Source of the DNA: an uncultured Bryobacterales bacterium
GTDB taxonomy: Bacteria; Acidobacteriota; Terriglobia; Bryobacterales; UBA6623
Assembly: GCA_951813065.1 (NCBI GenBank)
Contig: CATOTH010000001.1
Span: 744,001 to 808,000 of the forward strand
Length of the DNA: 64,000 nucleotides
Direction: 5' to 3'
In this document: positions 20,407 to 29,690 of the stretch, one piece after another
Numbering within the stretch: the stretch's first letter is position 1
How the letters are laid out: each line of letters starts with the position of its first letter
Position numbers and translations under genes: made by a program
The notes under the pieces: generated by a model
What the model was told of the DNA's origin: nothing
Seen by the model: the letters and a program-made list of their open reading frames with translations, nothing else
The model's database searches: none

Positions 20407-22185
20407 CTACGGCACCGGGGCAACCAGAATCTGGTTGTACGTGCGCTGCCGCATTGGTATGGCTTCGAGTTGGGGCAACGCCCCGTACTTCTTCGCCTCG
20501 GCCCACCACAAGTCCCGCAATTCGCTGAGTCTTTCGGGATGCTGGCTAGCTAGGTCAGCCGTCTCAGTGAAGTCTACTGCCACATTGTAAAGTTCCCAGT
20601 GGTCGGCCTCGAAATCGGTCCCCGGGGTATGGAACGCCACCGCCTTCCACCCCTTGTGGTAAATTCCGCGGCTGCCCCACAACTCGAAGAACTGGGTGTC
20701 GCGGGGGGCAGGAGCACCGGGGTCGTCGAACACTCCACTCAGGCTCTTGCCATGCATGGGCATCTGGCAGACGCCGTTGAAGACCTGCGGTGCCCCGATC
20801 CCCAGGTAGTCGAGCACTGTCGGCGTGATGTCAATGACATCCACGAATTGCTCCCGCAACCCGGTCCTGCGTATTCGCGCAGGCCATGAGACGATCATCG
20901 GCGTTCGTACGCCGCCGTTGAACGGCCACAGCTTGTAGTACTTGAACGGCGCGCTCGAGGCCATTGCCCAAGGACGGGGATAGAGTGGCTGCGTGCCGGG
21001 TCCGCCCAGTTCGTCGAGCCGCTCGTACATTTCCTCGACTGTCGTGCGGTCGCCGTACGAACGCGCGAAGTTCCCCTTCACGCCGGCCTCCGGCGCGCCG
21101 CCATTGTCCGAGATTAGTACGATTAGCGTGTTGTCGAACTGGTTCTTCGCCTTCAGAAACCCGATCAGCCGGCCAATCTGGTCGTCCGTGTGCTCGGTGA
21201 ACCCGGCGTAAGCTTCCATGAAGCGTGCGTAAACCCTGCGCTCCGTCTCGCTAAGGTCGCTCCAGGCCGGGTCGCCCGGGTTGCGTGGCGGAAGCTTGGC
21301 CCCGGACGGAATGATGCCGAGTTCCAGCTGCCGGCGATAGCGCCTCTCCCGGACCGCATCCCACCCTTCATCGAACGCGCCCTTGTATTTCTCGATGTAG
21401 CGGTTGGGTACTTGGATCGGCGCGTGCGTGGCGCCGAACGCGAGGTACAGGAAGAAGGGTTTCTCGGCGTCAGCGTCCAGCTTGCCTTCGAGCATCGTGA
21501 TCGCCTGATCCACGATGTCTTCCGAGAAGTGGTATCCCGGCCGTTCGGGCGTGGGAACGGCGTGGTTGTCCACCACGAGATCGGGCCGGTACTGGTCGGT
21601 CCAGCCGGAAAGGAATCCATGGAAACGGTCGAAACCCTTTTGAAGGGGCCAGTGTGTGCGATCGCCGGCCGGCGTCATGTCTTCCCGGGGCACCAAGTGC
21701 CACTTTCCGGCGGCGAATGTGCTGTAGCTGTTGCTGCCTAGGATCTGCGCGATGTTCGCCGCCGTCGCGGTTACTCGCCCGCGTGTATGAGGATACCCTT
21801 GGTCCCCGCCCGGGAGCTCTTTCATCCCGACCGAATGGGCGTTCCGTCCTGTCAGCAGCGAAGCCCTGGTCGGAGAGCAGACGGCCTTGGACTGGAAGTT
21901 GTTGAATAGCAGGCCGCCTTCGGCGAGGGAATCGATGCTGGGTGTCGAGACCGAGGAGCCATAGCAGCCCAGGTCTCCGAAACCGGTGTCGTCGAGGACG
22001 ATGTACACGACATTCGGACTTCCCGGGGCCGGTCGTGCGGATTGCAGCGGGGAGGGGGTGGAATCCTGGGCCGTGCGGCCGATGACACCCTCGAACCTCG
22101 GTGCCGGTGCCACCTCGCAGGCTTCCTGTGCGTAGGCTCCAGGCGCGGCGATCCATAGGAAGGAAACGAGAAAGATTTGCCTCAT
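20407..22185 (-). CDS. Arylsulfatase, exported (AtsA/S1_4-like)
   Basis: 592 residues from the ATG at 22185, chosen because it starts a signal peptide (RQIFLVSFLWIAAPGAYAQ); the upstream extension is unconvincing. FEGVIGRTAQDSTP before the catalytic domain is typical of AtsA-like (subfamily S1_4) arylsulfatases. Motifs: VLDDTGFGD (Asp65-66), CSPTR (Cys103, formylglycine), GKWHLVP, and SDNGGAPE for the C-terminal metal site. PFNGGVRTPMIVSWP is the usual conserved block after the metal site. It should remove sulfate from an organic sulfate in the periplasm. It is divergent from the sulfatase gene starting at 22383. Confidence 0.94.
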   Translation of the reverse strand: MRQIFLVSFLWIAAPGAYAQEACEVAPAPRFEGVIGRTAQDSTPSPLQSARPAPGSPNVVYIVLDDTGFGDLGCYGSSVSTPSIDSLAEGGLLFNNFQSKAVCSPTRASLLTGRNAHSVGMKELPGGDQGYPHTRGRVTATAANIAQILGSNSYSTFAAGKWHLVPREDMTPAGDRTHWPLQKGFDRFHGFLSGWTDQYRPDLVVDNHAVPTPERPGYHFSEDIVDQAITMLEGKLDADAEKPFFLYLAFGATHAPIQVPNRYIEKYKGAFDEGWDAVRERRYRRQLELGIIPSGAKLPPRNPGDPAWSDLSETERRVYARFMEAYAGFTEHTDDQIGRLIGFLKAKNQFDNTLIVLISDNGGAPEAGVKGNFARSYGDRTTVEEMYERLDELGGPGTQPLYPRPWAMASSAPFKYYKLWPFNGGVRTPMIVSWPARIRRTGLREQFVDVIDITPTVLDYLGIGAPQVFNGVCQMPMHGKSLSGVFDDPGAPAPRDTQFFELWGSRGIYHKGWKAVAFHTPGTDFEADHWELYNVAVDFTETADLASQHPERLSELRDLWWAEAKKYGALPQLEAIPMRQRTYNQILVAPVP

Positions 22186-22368
22186 GATTCGATTGGGCCA
22201 GCGGGTCGATTCTCTGCCGAACCCGTCGGGTACCGACCTAGCGTAGTAAAGGCCAGGTTGCCGTGCCAATCCGCTAGCGGCACCTCTGTGTCGTTGGACT
22301 CGTTGCACGTCCAGTTGAGCATTGCGATGGGAATGGCATCTGTGTCCGCCGTTCTCGGTCGTCGCGAC

Positions 22369-22374
22369 TATAAT
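22369..22374 (+). promoter_or_regulatory. Consensus -10 box just before the 22383 sulfatase gene
   Basis: TATAAT lies 8 nt upstream of the ATG at 22383, so transcription would begin at about the start codon. A GGAG occurs in the 8-nt spacer but only 2 nt before the ATG, too close for a normal ribosome-binding site. No good -35 was seen. Confidence 0.5.
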
Positions 22375-22382
22375 CTGGAGCC

Positions 22383-23789
22383 ATGCTTCTTGTCCTGGTC
22401 CTCTTGCTGGTGGCGCTCGCACCGGGCGCCGCGGCTCAACCAACCAACATCCTGATATTCATCGCCGATGACCAGGGCGAAGGAGACCTGTCAATCTACG
22501 GCCACCCTTCGTTGAGCACCCCCAACATTGACCGGCTTGGCCGGGAAGGGATGCGGTTCGATACCGCCTTCCTGACGATCTCTTCCTGCAGCCCCTCCCG
22601 CTCGAGTATCCTGACGGGCCGCTATCCGCACTCGACGGGTGCCGAGGACCTTCATATGCCGTTGCCTGCCGACCAGCAGACGATTGCCCAGCGCCTCAGG
22701 AACGAAAACTATTACAACATGGCGGTCGGTAAGTGGCATCTCGGTGACGCCGAGAAGAAGCATTGGGACGTGGTGGTCGACTGCCCTGGAAGAGCGACGG
22801 CCGATCAGGCGGTCAAGGCGCTTTCGGAGCGCCCCCAGGACCGCCCGTTCTTCTTCTGGGTCGCATCGAAGGACCCGCATCGCCCGTTCGACGAGAACGC
22901 CATCGCGAAACCGCATGACCCAGCCGACGTGGTGGTTCCGCCGTACCTTCCCGATCACCCCCTGGTCCGTCGCGACCTGGCGCTCTACTACGACGAGGTC
23001 ACCCGGTTCGACTCCCATGTCGGCGAGATCGTGGCCGAGCTGGAGCGTCAGGAGGTGCTTGACAAGACCCTCATCGTCTACATGTCGGACAACGGCATGC
23101 CGTTTCCGCGGGCAAAGACGACGCTCTATGACGCCGGGATCCGCACCCCCATGCTCGTCCGGCTGCCGGGAACTGTCCCGGCAGGAAGCGTCCAGAAAGG
23201 CCTGTTCAGCGTCGTCGATCTCGCTCCGACACTGCTCGACGTCGCCGGCTACGAGCTTGATTCCGCGCAGGGAATAAGCCGTGCCGACATGCTCCGAGAC
23301 GCTGAAGCCCCGGGGCCCGATGCGATCTATGCCGAAGCGAACTGGCACGACTTCGAGCAGTTCACGCGCGCGGTGAGAACGGAGCGCTTTCTTCTCATTC
23401 GGAACTATTACTGGCAGAAGCCCTTGTGGAACAGCGTTGATTCAATCAATTCCATCACCTGGAAGGGGTATCTCCAGATGCAGCGCTTGGGCCGGTTGAC
23501 CGAAGCCCAGGAATTCCTCTTCCTCGAGCCACGCCCATACGAAGAGCTCTACGACCTGCAGGTCGACCCGGTCTCGCTTCGAAATGTCGCCGGCACTGTC
23601 GATTACCAAGTCGAATTGAACCGCCTGAGGGCCTTGCTTGACAACTGGCGGGTCGAGACCGGTGACATCATGCCGGCTCAACCGCGTCGCGACGGATGGA
23701 CTCGCGACGGCGTTCCGCTACCGCACAACCAGCCCTGGTACAGGCGCTACATTCAAGCGGGCGGACGGAGCAGCTTCGAGAGGTTCTAG
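22383..23789 (+). CDS. Sulfatase, exported (heparan N-sulfatase-like)
   Basis: 468 residues with a signal peptide (LLVLVLLLVALAPGAAAQ). Motifs: IADDQGEGDLS (Asp29-30), CSPSR (Cys69, formylglycine site), VGKWHLGD, SKDPHRPF and YMSDNGMPF. The CSPSR and DPHRPF blocks resemble N-sulphoglucosamine sulphohydrolase-like enzymes (subfamily S1_8), which remove sulfate from amino-sugar units; this is similarity of motifs, not proof of substrate. It is divergent from the arylsulfatase ending its frame at 22185, with a shared 197-nt promoter region. Confidence 0.93.
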   Translation: MLLVLVLLLVALAPGAAAQPTNILIFIADDQGEGDLSIYGHPSLSTPNIDRLGREGMRFDTAFLTISSCSPSRSSILTGRYPHSTGAEDLHMPLPADQQTIAQRLRNENYYNMAVGKWHLGDAEKKHWDVVVDCPGRATADQAVKALSERPQDRPFFFWVASKDPHRPFDENAIAKPHDPADVVVPPYLPDHPLVRRDLALYYDEVTRFDSHVGEIVAELERQEVLDKTLIVYMSDNGMPFPRAKTTLYDAGIRTPMLVRLPGTVPAGSVQKGLFSVVDLAPTLLDVAGYELDSAQGISRADMLRDAEAPGPDAIYAEANWHDFEQFTRAVRTERFLLIRNYYWQKPLWNSVDSINSITWKGYLQMQRLGRLTEAQEFLFLEPRPYEELYDLQVDPVSLRNVAGTVDYQVELNRLRALLDNWRVETGDIMPAQPRRDGWTRDGVPLPHNQPWYRRYIQAGGRSSFERF

Positions 23790-23980
23790 CGTGCTTCTGG
23801 AGACGGGCGAGGGTTGGGCCGCACAAATCCTGCCAGGCCCATCAGGTTGCGACTCGCTGGCCGTCGATTCCGGGGATGTGTCGGCAGCTGCAAGGCCAGG
23901 AGCCCGGCAGTTGGCTGACCCGACTGTAGAATGAGCGTTTGCGTCTGGGCCTGGAGCGCCGCCGACGGACTCGCATTACC

Positions 23981-24541
23981 ATGGCTGGATTCCACGAAGC
24001 TCGTCGTCCGGCCATTCCGATCCGAAACGTGGAGCAGGCGGATCTTGCCGCCGTGCTGGCTCTCAATGAGCACTCCGTCCCGGCGGTGAACAGCCTGACA
24101 GCCGAGAAACTGGAATGGTTCGTTGGAGAAGCGGCCAGCTTCCGTGTCGCCGTGCTCTCGTCTTCGATCGCGGGGTTTCTGATCTGCCTGCCTCCCGAGG
24201 CACCGTACGGCAGCCCGAACTTCCGCTGGCTGATCCAGCGGTACGAGGACTTCCTCTATATCGACCGGATCGCCATCGCGCCGGCGTTTCGGCGTCGTGG
24301 TATCGCCAGCGCTTTGTACAAGGATGCCGTCGCGGAAGCCGGTAGCCGGTACCGCATGCTTGCCTGCGAAGTGAACTTGCGGCCACGGAATCGCGAGTCC
24401 CTAGACTTTCACGACCGCTTGGGCTTCAAGCCGGTTGGCACGCACGATCACGGATCCGTGATAGTCCAGTACATGGTCAGAAGCATCCCGCCACAGGCGG
24501 GCGAGGCTCGTGCCCGGACAAGTACGCGAACCGGTCCCTAG
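23981..24541 (+). CDS. GNAT-family N-acetyltransferase
   Basis: 186 residues from the ATG at 23981, which begins just before the fold (IPIRNVEQADLAAVLALNE). The acetyl-CoA motif A is IDRIAIAPAFRRRGIASALY, and motif B ends in HDRLGFKPVGTHD. The C-terminal tail is basic and probably unstructured. The substrate is unknown. The upstream frame extends from a TTG at 23939, but the extra Arg-rich residues do not belong to the fold. It is convergent with the GMC oxidoreductase gene, 18 nt apart. Confidence 0.87.
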   Translation: MAGFHEARRPAIPIRNVEQADLAAVLALNEHSVPAVNSLTAEKLEWFVGEAASFRVAVLSSSIAGFLICLPPEAPYGSPNFRWLIQRYEDFLYIDRIAIAPAFRRRGIASALYKDAVAEAGSRYRMLACEVNLRPRNRESLDFHDRLGFKPVGTHDHGSVIVQYMVRSIPPQAGEARARTSTRTGP

Positions 24542-24559
24542 GCGCCAGTGCAGGTTGGC

Positions 24560-26194
24560 TCAAACTTCCCCGGACCGCATCCGGTCGGCCATGTAGTCGG
24601 TTGCGCGCCACGCGAATGCCAGGATGCTGAGCGTGGGATTCTTCTCGGTCGGCGTAGGAAACGCGCTGCCGTCCACCACGAACACGTTGGGCACCTCGTG
24701 CATCTGCATGAATCCATTCAGCGCTGACCGTTTCGGATCAACTCCCATCCTGCAAGTGCCATGCTCGTGGATTGCCGCGCCGAGCTCGTCCACGTCTCCC
24801 CGGTTGTACGGCAGCGGCTCGGCCTTCATCGAGTGCAGGACCTCCTCGACGACGTCGTACATCCGCGGGATCATCTTGCGCTCGTTCTCCCCGAGCTTGT
24901 ACTCGATGCGGATTGTGGGCACCCCGAACCTGTCGTTGATGGTTCCTTCCACCGTGACGCGGTTGTGCCTGTAGGGCAGCACCTCGCCATACGGATGCAT
25001 CTGGATGTAAGCCGGGTAGCGCCTGCGGATTTCGGTCTTCAGGTCCAGCCCGAATCCCGGGAGATGCTTCGCGAACTGAGCGCTCGTGCCGCATCCTATG
25101 CCCCATAGCTGGATCCCGAATCCCCGCACGTAGTCGCGTTTCTCTTCCGGGCTCTCGAACCGCGGGATATAGATGTGCCCTCCGGAGATGCCGTCATCAT
25201 TGGTGGCCGGTCTGCCGTACAGCTGCGGCGCGAATGCGTACACGTGAAAGCGGAACTGCTCGCACAGGTAGCGGCCGATCACGTCGGAGCCATTGCCCAG
25301 ACCGTTCGGGTGGGCGTTCGACTTGGAGTTCAGCAGGATCCGCGTGGAATCGACCGCCGATGCGGCGACAACCACGCGCTTGGCCGGAACGGTGCGCTCC
25401 TCGCCGGTGAGGCGTTCGAAATACCGCACTCCGTTGGCCTTTCCGGCGTCCCCGGTCAGTATGTGGGAGACGATCGCGTTTTTCGTTAGCGTCAGGTTCC
25501 CCGTTTCGAAAGCGTCTGCCAACAGGTAGTCGGTCGAGTTGAAGAATGCCCCGACATCGCACCCGCGCCCGCAAGCGCCGCAGTAGTGGCACTTGGCGTG
25601 GCCATTGTGCTCCTGTGTAAGCACGGCGCGACGCCCCCGGACCACCGTATAACCAGCCCTTTCCGCGCCCTGCTTGAGAAGCACCTCCCCGCATCGCAGG
25701 TTTGGCGGTGGCAGGTGATGCCGGGAGCCAGGAAGGAACTTCGAATCGTCATCCCCGCCGCAAACGCCGATCAGCTTCTCCACGTTGTCGTAGTACGGAG
25801 CGATCTCGCTGTATCGCACAGGCCAAGGGATTTCCCATCCGTCGATGGCTGGCTCCGAGAAATTCAGGTCGCTGTACCGGAGCGAGACTCGTCCCCAAAT
25901 GTTTGTCTTTCCCCCGACACCCCAGACGCGCCGCAACAGAAAGCTCTGGCCCTCCGGGGTTTCGTAGGGGCTCTCCCGCAAGGGCAGGAATTCGAAGGCC
26001 GGACCGCGGTCCCCACGCTTCTGGCGTTTTCGCGCCTCCCAAGGCTTGACGTGGGACCAAAACGTCGCGGGATCGAAGGAATCGCCCGCTTCGAGAATCA
26101 GGACCTTCACCCCCTTGCGCGTCAGGTTCCAGGCGGCCATCCCTCCAGCCGCGCCGCTTCCAATCACGACGACGTCGTACTCGGCGGCGGCCAT
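24560..26194 (-). CDS. GMC-family oxidoreductase (FAD-dependent)
   Basis: 544 residues. The N-terminal FAD-binding motif is [17 protein letters not shown] with the following [24 protein letters not shown] and [19 protein letters not shown] are mid-protein landmarks, the latter a Cys-rich segment seen in gluconate/fructose dehydrogenase-type members. The catalytic region near the C-terminus holds HEHGTCRMG and [17 protein letters not shown]. The family oxidises sugar alcohols and sugars. Its start overlaps the stop of the subunit-3 gene by 1 nt (TGATG), so the two are translationally coupled and probably form a complex. A cytochrome c subunit is not adjacent. Confidence 0.94.
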   Translation of the reverse strand: MAAAEYDVVVIGSGAAGGMAAWNLTRKGVKVLILEAGDSFDPATFWSHVKPWEARKRQKRGDRGPAFEFLPLRESPYETPEGQSFLLRRVWGVGGKTNIWGRVSLRYSDLNFSEPAIDGWEIPWPVRYSEIAPYYDNVEKLIGVCGGDDDSKFLPGSRHHLPPPNLRCGEVLLKQGAERAGYTVVRGRRAVLTQEHNGHAKCHYCGACGRGCDVGAFFNSTDYLLADAFETGNLTLTKNAIVSHILTGDAGKANGVRYFERLTGEERTVPAKRVVVAASAVDSTRILLNSKSNAHPNGLGNGSDVIGRYLCEQFRFHVYAFAPQLYGRPATNDDGISGGHIYIPRFESPEEKRDYVRGFGIQLWGIGCGTSAQFAKHLPGFGLDLKTEIRRRYPAYIQMHPYGEVLPYRHNRVTVEGTINDRFGVPTIRIEYKLGENERKMIPRMYDVVEEVLHSMKAEPLPYNRGDVDELGAAIHEHGTCRMGVDPKRSALNGFMQMHEVPNVFVVDGSAFPTPTEKNPTLSILAFAWRATDYMADRMRSGEV

Positions 26195-26688
26195 CAGTCG
26201 GCGTCCTCGATGGCGTGTTCGTGCGTGCAGCCGGGAAACTCGGCTAAGTAGGTGTTTCCGTGGTATCCCAGTTCTTGCACTAACCCGACCTCGGTCGAGT
26301 AGTACGCTTCGATCGTGAGGCCCTTGAGCGTCTCGAAGAACTCCCGGTCCTCCCCGGACGCCCCACTGATCCGGGTCAGTGTGTCGATCTGCTGCTGCGA
26401 GGCCATGCTCTCGAAACCAGCCTCGCGCAGCCGTTCGAGACCCTGTCGCAGCACGCCGGTCACGGAGCCGTCATCGGCCAGGTCCTCGTCAATCATCGCG
26501 TGAACGCCGACCGCTCTTGCGCCCGGCGTGTCGGATGGAGGGAGAATTAGGTCCGCAAGCGTTCCGAGCAATTCGAAGTCGGCTTTCGAAAAGGTGGTCG
26601 GTTGATATGCCTGCTGTCCGGGCAGGGAACTGGCGGATAGCCCGGCCGCGATGGACACCAATGCTTCGCGACGTGTCGTTCTGAGCAT
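26194..26688 (-). CDS. Gluconate 2-dehydrogenase subunit 3-like protein (Tat signal)
   Basis: 164 residues from the ATG at 26688. A Tat signal ([21 protein letters not shown]) is followed by the small-subunit pattern [35 protein letters not shown]. In known membrane dehydrogenases this subunit accompanies the FAD subunit and carries it through the Tat pathway; its twin-arginine signal and coupling to the GMC gene fit that role. TATAAT lies 9 nt before the ATG. The downstream GMC gene overlaps by 1 nt. Confidence 0.92.
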   Translation of the reverse strand: MLRTTRREALVSIAAGLSASSLPGQQAYQPTTFSKADFELLGTLADLILPPSDTPGARAVGVHAMIDEDLADDGSVTGVLRQGLERLREAGFESMASQQQIDTLTRISGASGEDREFFETLKGLTIEAYYSTEVGLVQELGYHGNTYLAEFPGCTHEHAIEDAD

Positions 26689-26697
26689 GCGATCTCG

Positions 26698-26703
26698 ATT
26701 ATA
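26698..26703 (-). promoter_or_regulatory. Consensus -10 box of the GMC operon
   Basis: TATAAT on the minus strand (26703-26698) is 9 nt from the ATG at 26688, predicting a leaderless or nearly leaderless transcript. The upstream hairpin repeat (26711-26746) occupies the -35 zone and may itself provide or disturb the promoter. Confidence 0.5.
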
Positions 26704-26710
26704 CGGTCTA

Positions 26711-26746
26711 ACCCGCATCGCTCAGTGCGCCGTGGAAAGGCGCGCT
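26711..26746. repeat. Hairpin repeat, copy 1
   Basis: ACCCGCATCGCTCAGTGCGCC lies at 26711-26731, then GTGGAAA (26732-26738) and GGCGCGCT (26739-26746). The arms TCAGTGCGCC and GGCGCGCT can pair. The left arm is almost identical to the left arm of the copy at 32253, but the loop is the reverse complement of that copy's loop. Copy 1 sits in the promoter region of the GMC operon and at the left border of the accessory region. Confidence 0.6.
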
Positions 26747-26903
26747 TTCCCAGTGGGTACAACTGTTGGATACAACACTTTCCTGGAAAAATGAGGTGCT
26801 CTGGCGGGCCTACGTGCCCCTGCAGACGATGGTACTCGGAGTGCATACGCTTTGTAGTCCCTGACCGAGATGACGCCGGGCCCAGAATGCCCTGCAGGCT
26901 ACG

Positions 26904-29312
26904 CTAGGCCTACCGTGTAGCTAAAAAAAGTACTGGACAAGAGCGCTCGCCCTGTGTTAGACCATGGTCTATGAGAGCGCAGTCGCAGATCCAGCGCACC
27001 TTGGGCGAGGCCGCCGCGATCGAGCGAGTCGCCGCGATCCTCTCCCGAGAACAGTTTGACAGCCGCGGCGCCGTGGGTCGCCGGGTGTGTGCCGAGTTCG
27101 ACTTCCGCGACCACCGCGGGCGGCCACAGCTGGCGGGTTGCCTCAAGGCGCTGCGCAGCTTGGAGCAGAGCCAGGAGCGCATCGTGCTGCCCGCCGCGGC
27201 TGGCCCACGGCCCGGCGGCGAGGCGGCACCGCTGGCTGCGGGTGTGGCCTTGGCCGGCACACTTCCGGAGCGCTACGAACAGGTGCAGGGGCTGGTCATC
27301 GAGGCGGTCAGCGACCGCGCCGGGCGGGCGGTCTGGAACACGCTGATCGCGAACGAGCATCGGCAGGGGCTGACGACCTTCGCCGGGGCCCAGATGCGCT
27401 ACCTGGTGGGTTCGGCGCACGGCTGGCTGGGGGCTTTGGGCTTTGCGGCGGCGGCCTTGCGGCTGGCGGCGCGCGAGCGCTGGATGGGCTGGAGCGACGC
27501 GCAGCGGCGGCAGCATTTGGACTTGGTGGTGGGGCTGAGCCGCTTCCTGATCCGGGGCGGCTGCGCCAATCTGGCCAGCCATGTGCTGGGACAGGTTCTG
27601 CGGCGCTTGCCGCAAGACTTCCGGCAGCGCTACGGTTACAGTCCCTGGCTGGTGGAGACGTTTTGCGAAGCCGGGCAGGCGGGCACGAGCCTGCGGGCGG
27701 CCAATTTCGTGCGCATCGGCACAACCGCCGGGCGCGGTCGCCAGGACCGCGCCAAGCTCCGTGCGGCCGGGGTCAAGTCGATCTACATGTACGAGTTACG
27801 GCGGGACTGGCGGCGTCGGCTGGGAGTGCCGTGGGTGGATCCGGCGCCGCGCTTGGAGGCAGGCGCGGGGCTGGACGCGGCGCACTGGGCGCAGAATGAA
27901 TTCGGAGGTGCGCAATTGGGCGACAAACGGCTGACGGCGAGGCTGGTGCGCAGTGCGGCGCTGCTGGCGGAATACCCGGGACGGGCGCTGAGCGCGAACG
28001 TGCGCAGCGATGCGGCGGCGGTGGACGGGTACTACCGGCTGATCGAGCAGCCGGAACAGACTGAGGTGACGGCGGAGAGCATCCTGGCAGCGCACCGCGA
28101 GCGGAGCATCCAGCGGCTGCGAGGCCAGCGGACGGTGCTGTGCATCCAGGACGGCAGCGATCTGAATTTCGCGACGCGGCCGGGCTGCGAGGGATTGGAA
28201 GTGATCGGTCGCAACCAGACCCGCAGCAAGACGCTGGGGTTGCACCTGCACCTGACGCTGGCGGTGAACGAGAAGGGCTTGCCGCTGGGGGTGCTGCGGT
28301 GCGCGTTCGGGACGCCGGCGCAGGGCGGCAAGTCGCGGCGCTGGATCGACGGCTACCGGGACATTGGCGCGGTCGCGCAAGAGCTGACGCGCAAGACGCG
28401 GGTGATCGCGGTGATGGACCGCGAGGGGGACTTTTTCGAACTTTTCGACGCGCAGCGGCAAGCGGGCCGGGTGGAGATCCTGGTGCGGGCGCAGCATGAC
28501 CGCAAGCTGGAGGGACAGGGGGACAAGCTGTTCGCGAAGCTGGCCGGGGGGCCGCCGGACGGGCAGATCGAGGTGGAGATCGCGGGCCTGACGGAGCGTC
28601 CGAAAGCGAGCCGCAAGCCAGCGCGGGCGGCCCGTGTGAAGCGGCTGGCGGCGTGCGAGTTGCGCTACCGGAGGGTGCGCCTGCCGGCGACCCGCAAGGG
28701 AGCGGAGCCGGTCGAGTTGGCGGGAGTGCATGTGGTCGAGAGCGCAGCCCCGGAGGGGGAGCAGCCGGTGCAGTGGTACCTGCTCACCAGCCTGCCCGTG
28801 GGGACTGCGGAGGCGGCGGCGGAGATCGTGCGCCATTACTTGCAGCGCTGGCGCGTGGAGGACTTCTTCCGCGTGCTGAAGTCAGGCTGCCGGGTGGAAC
28901 ACCTGGCATTTCGCAGCGCGGACCGGCTGCAGCGAGCGATCGCGATCAACAGCGTGATCGCGTGGCGCATCATGCTGATGACGCTGCTGGGGCGGGAGGT
29001 GCCGGAGTGCGAAGCGGGCCTGATGTTCAGCGACCACGAGTTGGGGTTTCTGTCCGACTATGGGGCCAAGTTCGGTCTCGGCGGGCCGGCCAATCTGGGA
29101 GCCGCGGTGCAATTGGTGGCACACTTGGGCGGGTATCGGAACCGCAAGCACGACCCCGATCCTGGCCACCAGATCATGTGGCATGGTTACAGCACATTGA
29201 CTAGCGCAACGCTAGGGCATCAGGTTGCCATGGAGAGCGTGCATCGACGCGCCCTCGAAGGTCAGACGTAAACCCTTGTCCTGTGTATTTTATGGCTACA
29301 CGGGAGCGCTAG
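26904..29312 (+). mobile_element. Complete insertion sequence with DruA-domain/Tn5-type transposase
   Basis: Imperfect terminal inverted repeats of about 38 bp bound a single transposase gene. The left end contains CTAG (26904), CCGTGTAGC (26913-26921) and GGACAAG (26935-26941). The right end has the complements CTTGTCC (29275-29281), GCTACACGG (29295-29303) and CTAG (29309-29312), in mirrored spacing. No clear target duplication was seen; the exact outer limit could be at CCGTG rather than CTAG. The right end cuts into an ECF sigma remnant. Total length is about 2.4 kb. Confidence 0.8.
26971..29271 (+). CDS. IS4/Tn5-like DDE transposase fused to an N-terminal DruA-like (DUF4338) domain
   Basis: 766 residues in three blocks. 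Residues about 15-275 match DUF4338, the domain of DruA from the Druantia anti-phage system (VWNTLIANEHRQG, LGALGFAAAA, GLSRFLIR, YGYSPWLVETF, GTTAGRGRQDR). About 305-365 match the Tn5 transposase DNA-binding domain (NEFGGAQLGDKRLTARL, DGYYRLIEQ). The DDE core has Asp394 (IQDGSDLNF), Asp483 (MDREGDFF) and Glu630. The exact Y-2-R-3-E-6-K signature is present (Tyr623, Arg626, Glu630, Lys637). All catalytic residues are intact, so it is probably active. The terminal inverted repeats flank it. What the DruA-like domain adds is not known. Confidence 0.93.
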   Translation: MRAQSQIQRTLGEAAAIERVAAILSREQFDSRGAVGRRVCAEFDFRDHRGRPQLAGCLKALRSLEQSQERIVLPAAAGPRPGGEAAPLAAGVALAGTLPERYEQVQGLVIEAVSDRAGRAVWNTLIANEHRQGLTTFAGAQMRYLVGSAHGWLGALGFAAAALRLAARERWMGWSDAQRRQHLDLVVGLSRFLIRGGCANLASHVLGQVLRRLPQDFRQRYGYSPWLVETFCEAGQAGTSLRAANFVRIGTTAGRGRQDRAKLRAAGVKSIYMYELRRDWRRRLGVPWVDPAPRLEAGAGLDAAHWAQNEFGGAQLGDKRLTARLVRSAALLAEYPGRALSANVRSDAAAVDGYYRLIEQPEQTEVTAESILAAHRERSIQRLRGQRTVLCIQDGSDLNFATRPGCEGLEVIGRNQTRSKTLGLHLHLTLAVNEKGLPLGVLRCAFGTPAQGGKSRRWIDGYRDIGAVAQELTRKTRVIAVMDREGDFFELFDAQRQAGRVEILVRAQHDRKLEGQGDKLFAKLAGGPPDGQIEVEIAGLTERPKASRKPARAARVKRLAACELRYRRVRLPATRKGAEPVELAGVHVVESAAPEGEQPVQWYLLTSLPVGTAEAAAEIVRHYLQRWRVEDFFRVLKSGCRVEHLAFRSADRLQRAIAINSVIAWRIMLMTLLGREVPECEAGLMFSDHELGFLSDYGAKFGLGGPANLGAAVQLVAHLGGYRNRKHDPDPGHQIMWHGYSTLTSATLGHQVAMESVHRRALEGQT

Positions 29313-29339
29313 GCCCCCGCGATAACTGTGGCGGATCGC

Positions 29340-29519
29340 TAGGTGCGTGTGCTTGCCACAGTTTCGGACAATGGTGCCGACCCAAGCGCAAGCCGGAGAT
29401 CCTCCTCGATAACCGTGCACTGCTCGCAGTACGCGAATCCAGCTTGCTTGCAGCATATCGAGAGCGAATTCATCATCGCCCGAGATCCTACTCGCCCGCA
29501 GCAGGAACGGACGGGTGCG
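29340..29519 (-). pseudogene. ECF sigma factor remnant (region 2)
   Basis: A minus-strand stretch encodes about 60 residues resembling sigma region 2 of ECF factors: RPFLLRASRISGDDEFALDMLQASWIRVLRA-type sequence, then YRGGSPACAWVGTIVRN. This matches the pattern in which a DNA-melting segment ends with a conserved tryptophan. Region 4 is absent; the frame runs into the right end of the insertion sequence at 29312. The other half was not found to the left of the element, so the gene was probably truncated by more than a simple insertion. Confidence 0.55.
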
Positions 29520-29690
29520 ACATAAGGCCCGATTCCGCTCGCTGTCCGGTAGCGGGCACGTTTGGGCAGCCTCTCTCAGTTCTGGGGACTGCAGCGCAGA
29601 GTCGGCCCCAAGAATCTTTTGTGACAAAACCGTCCGCCGTGAGTCCTAATAGTACAAGGGCGCTAAGCAGCGCCAGAAAGGAGAGACACG

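Noticed and set aside
27796..28836. 346-codon minus-strand frame inside the transposase
   Set aside because: The transposase signature residues are on the plus strand; the antisense frame has biased Arg/Leu/Gln composition.
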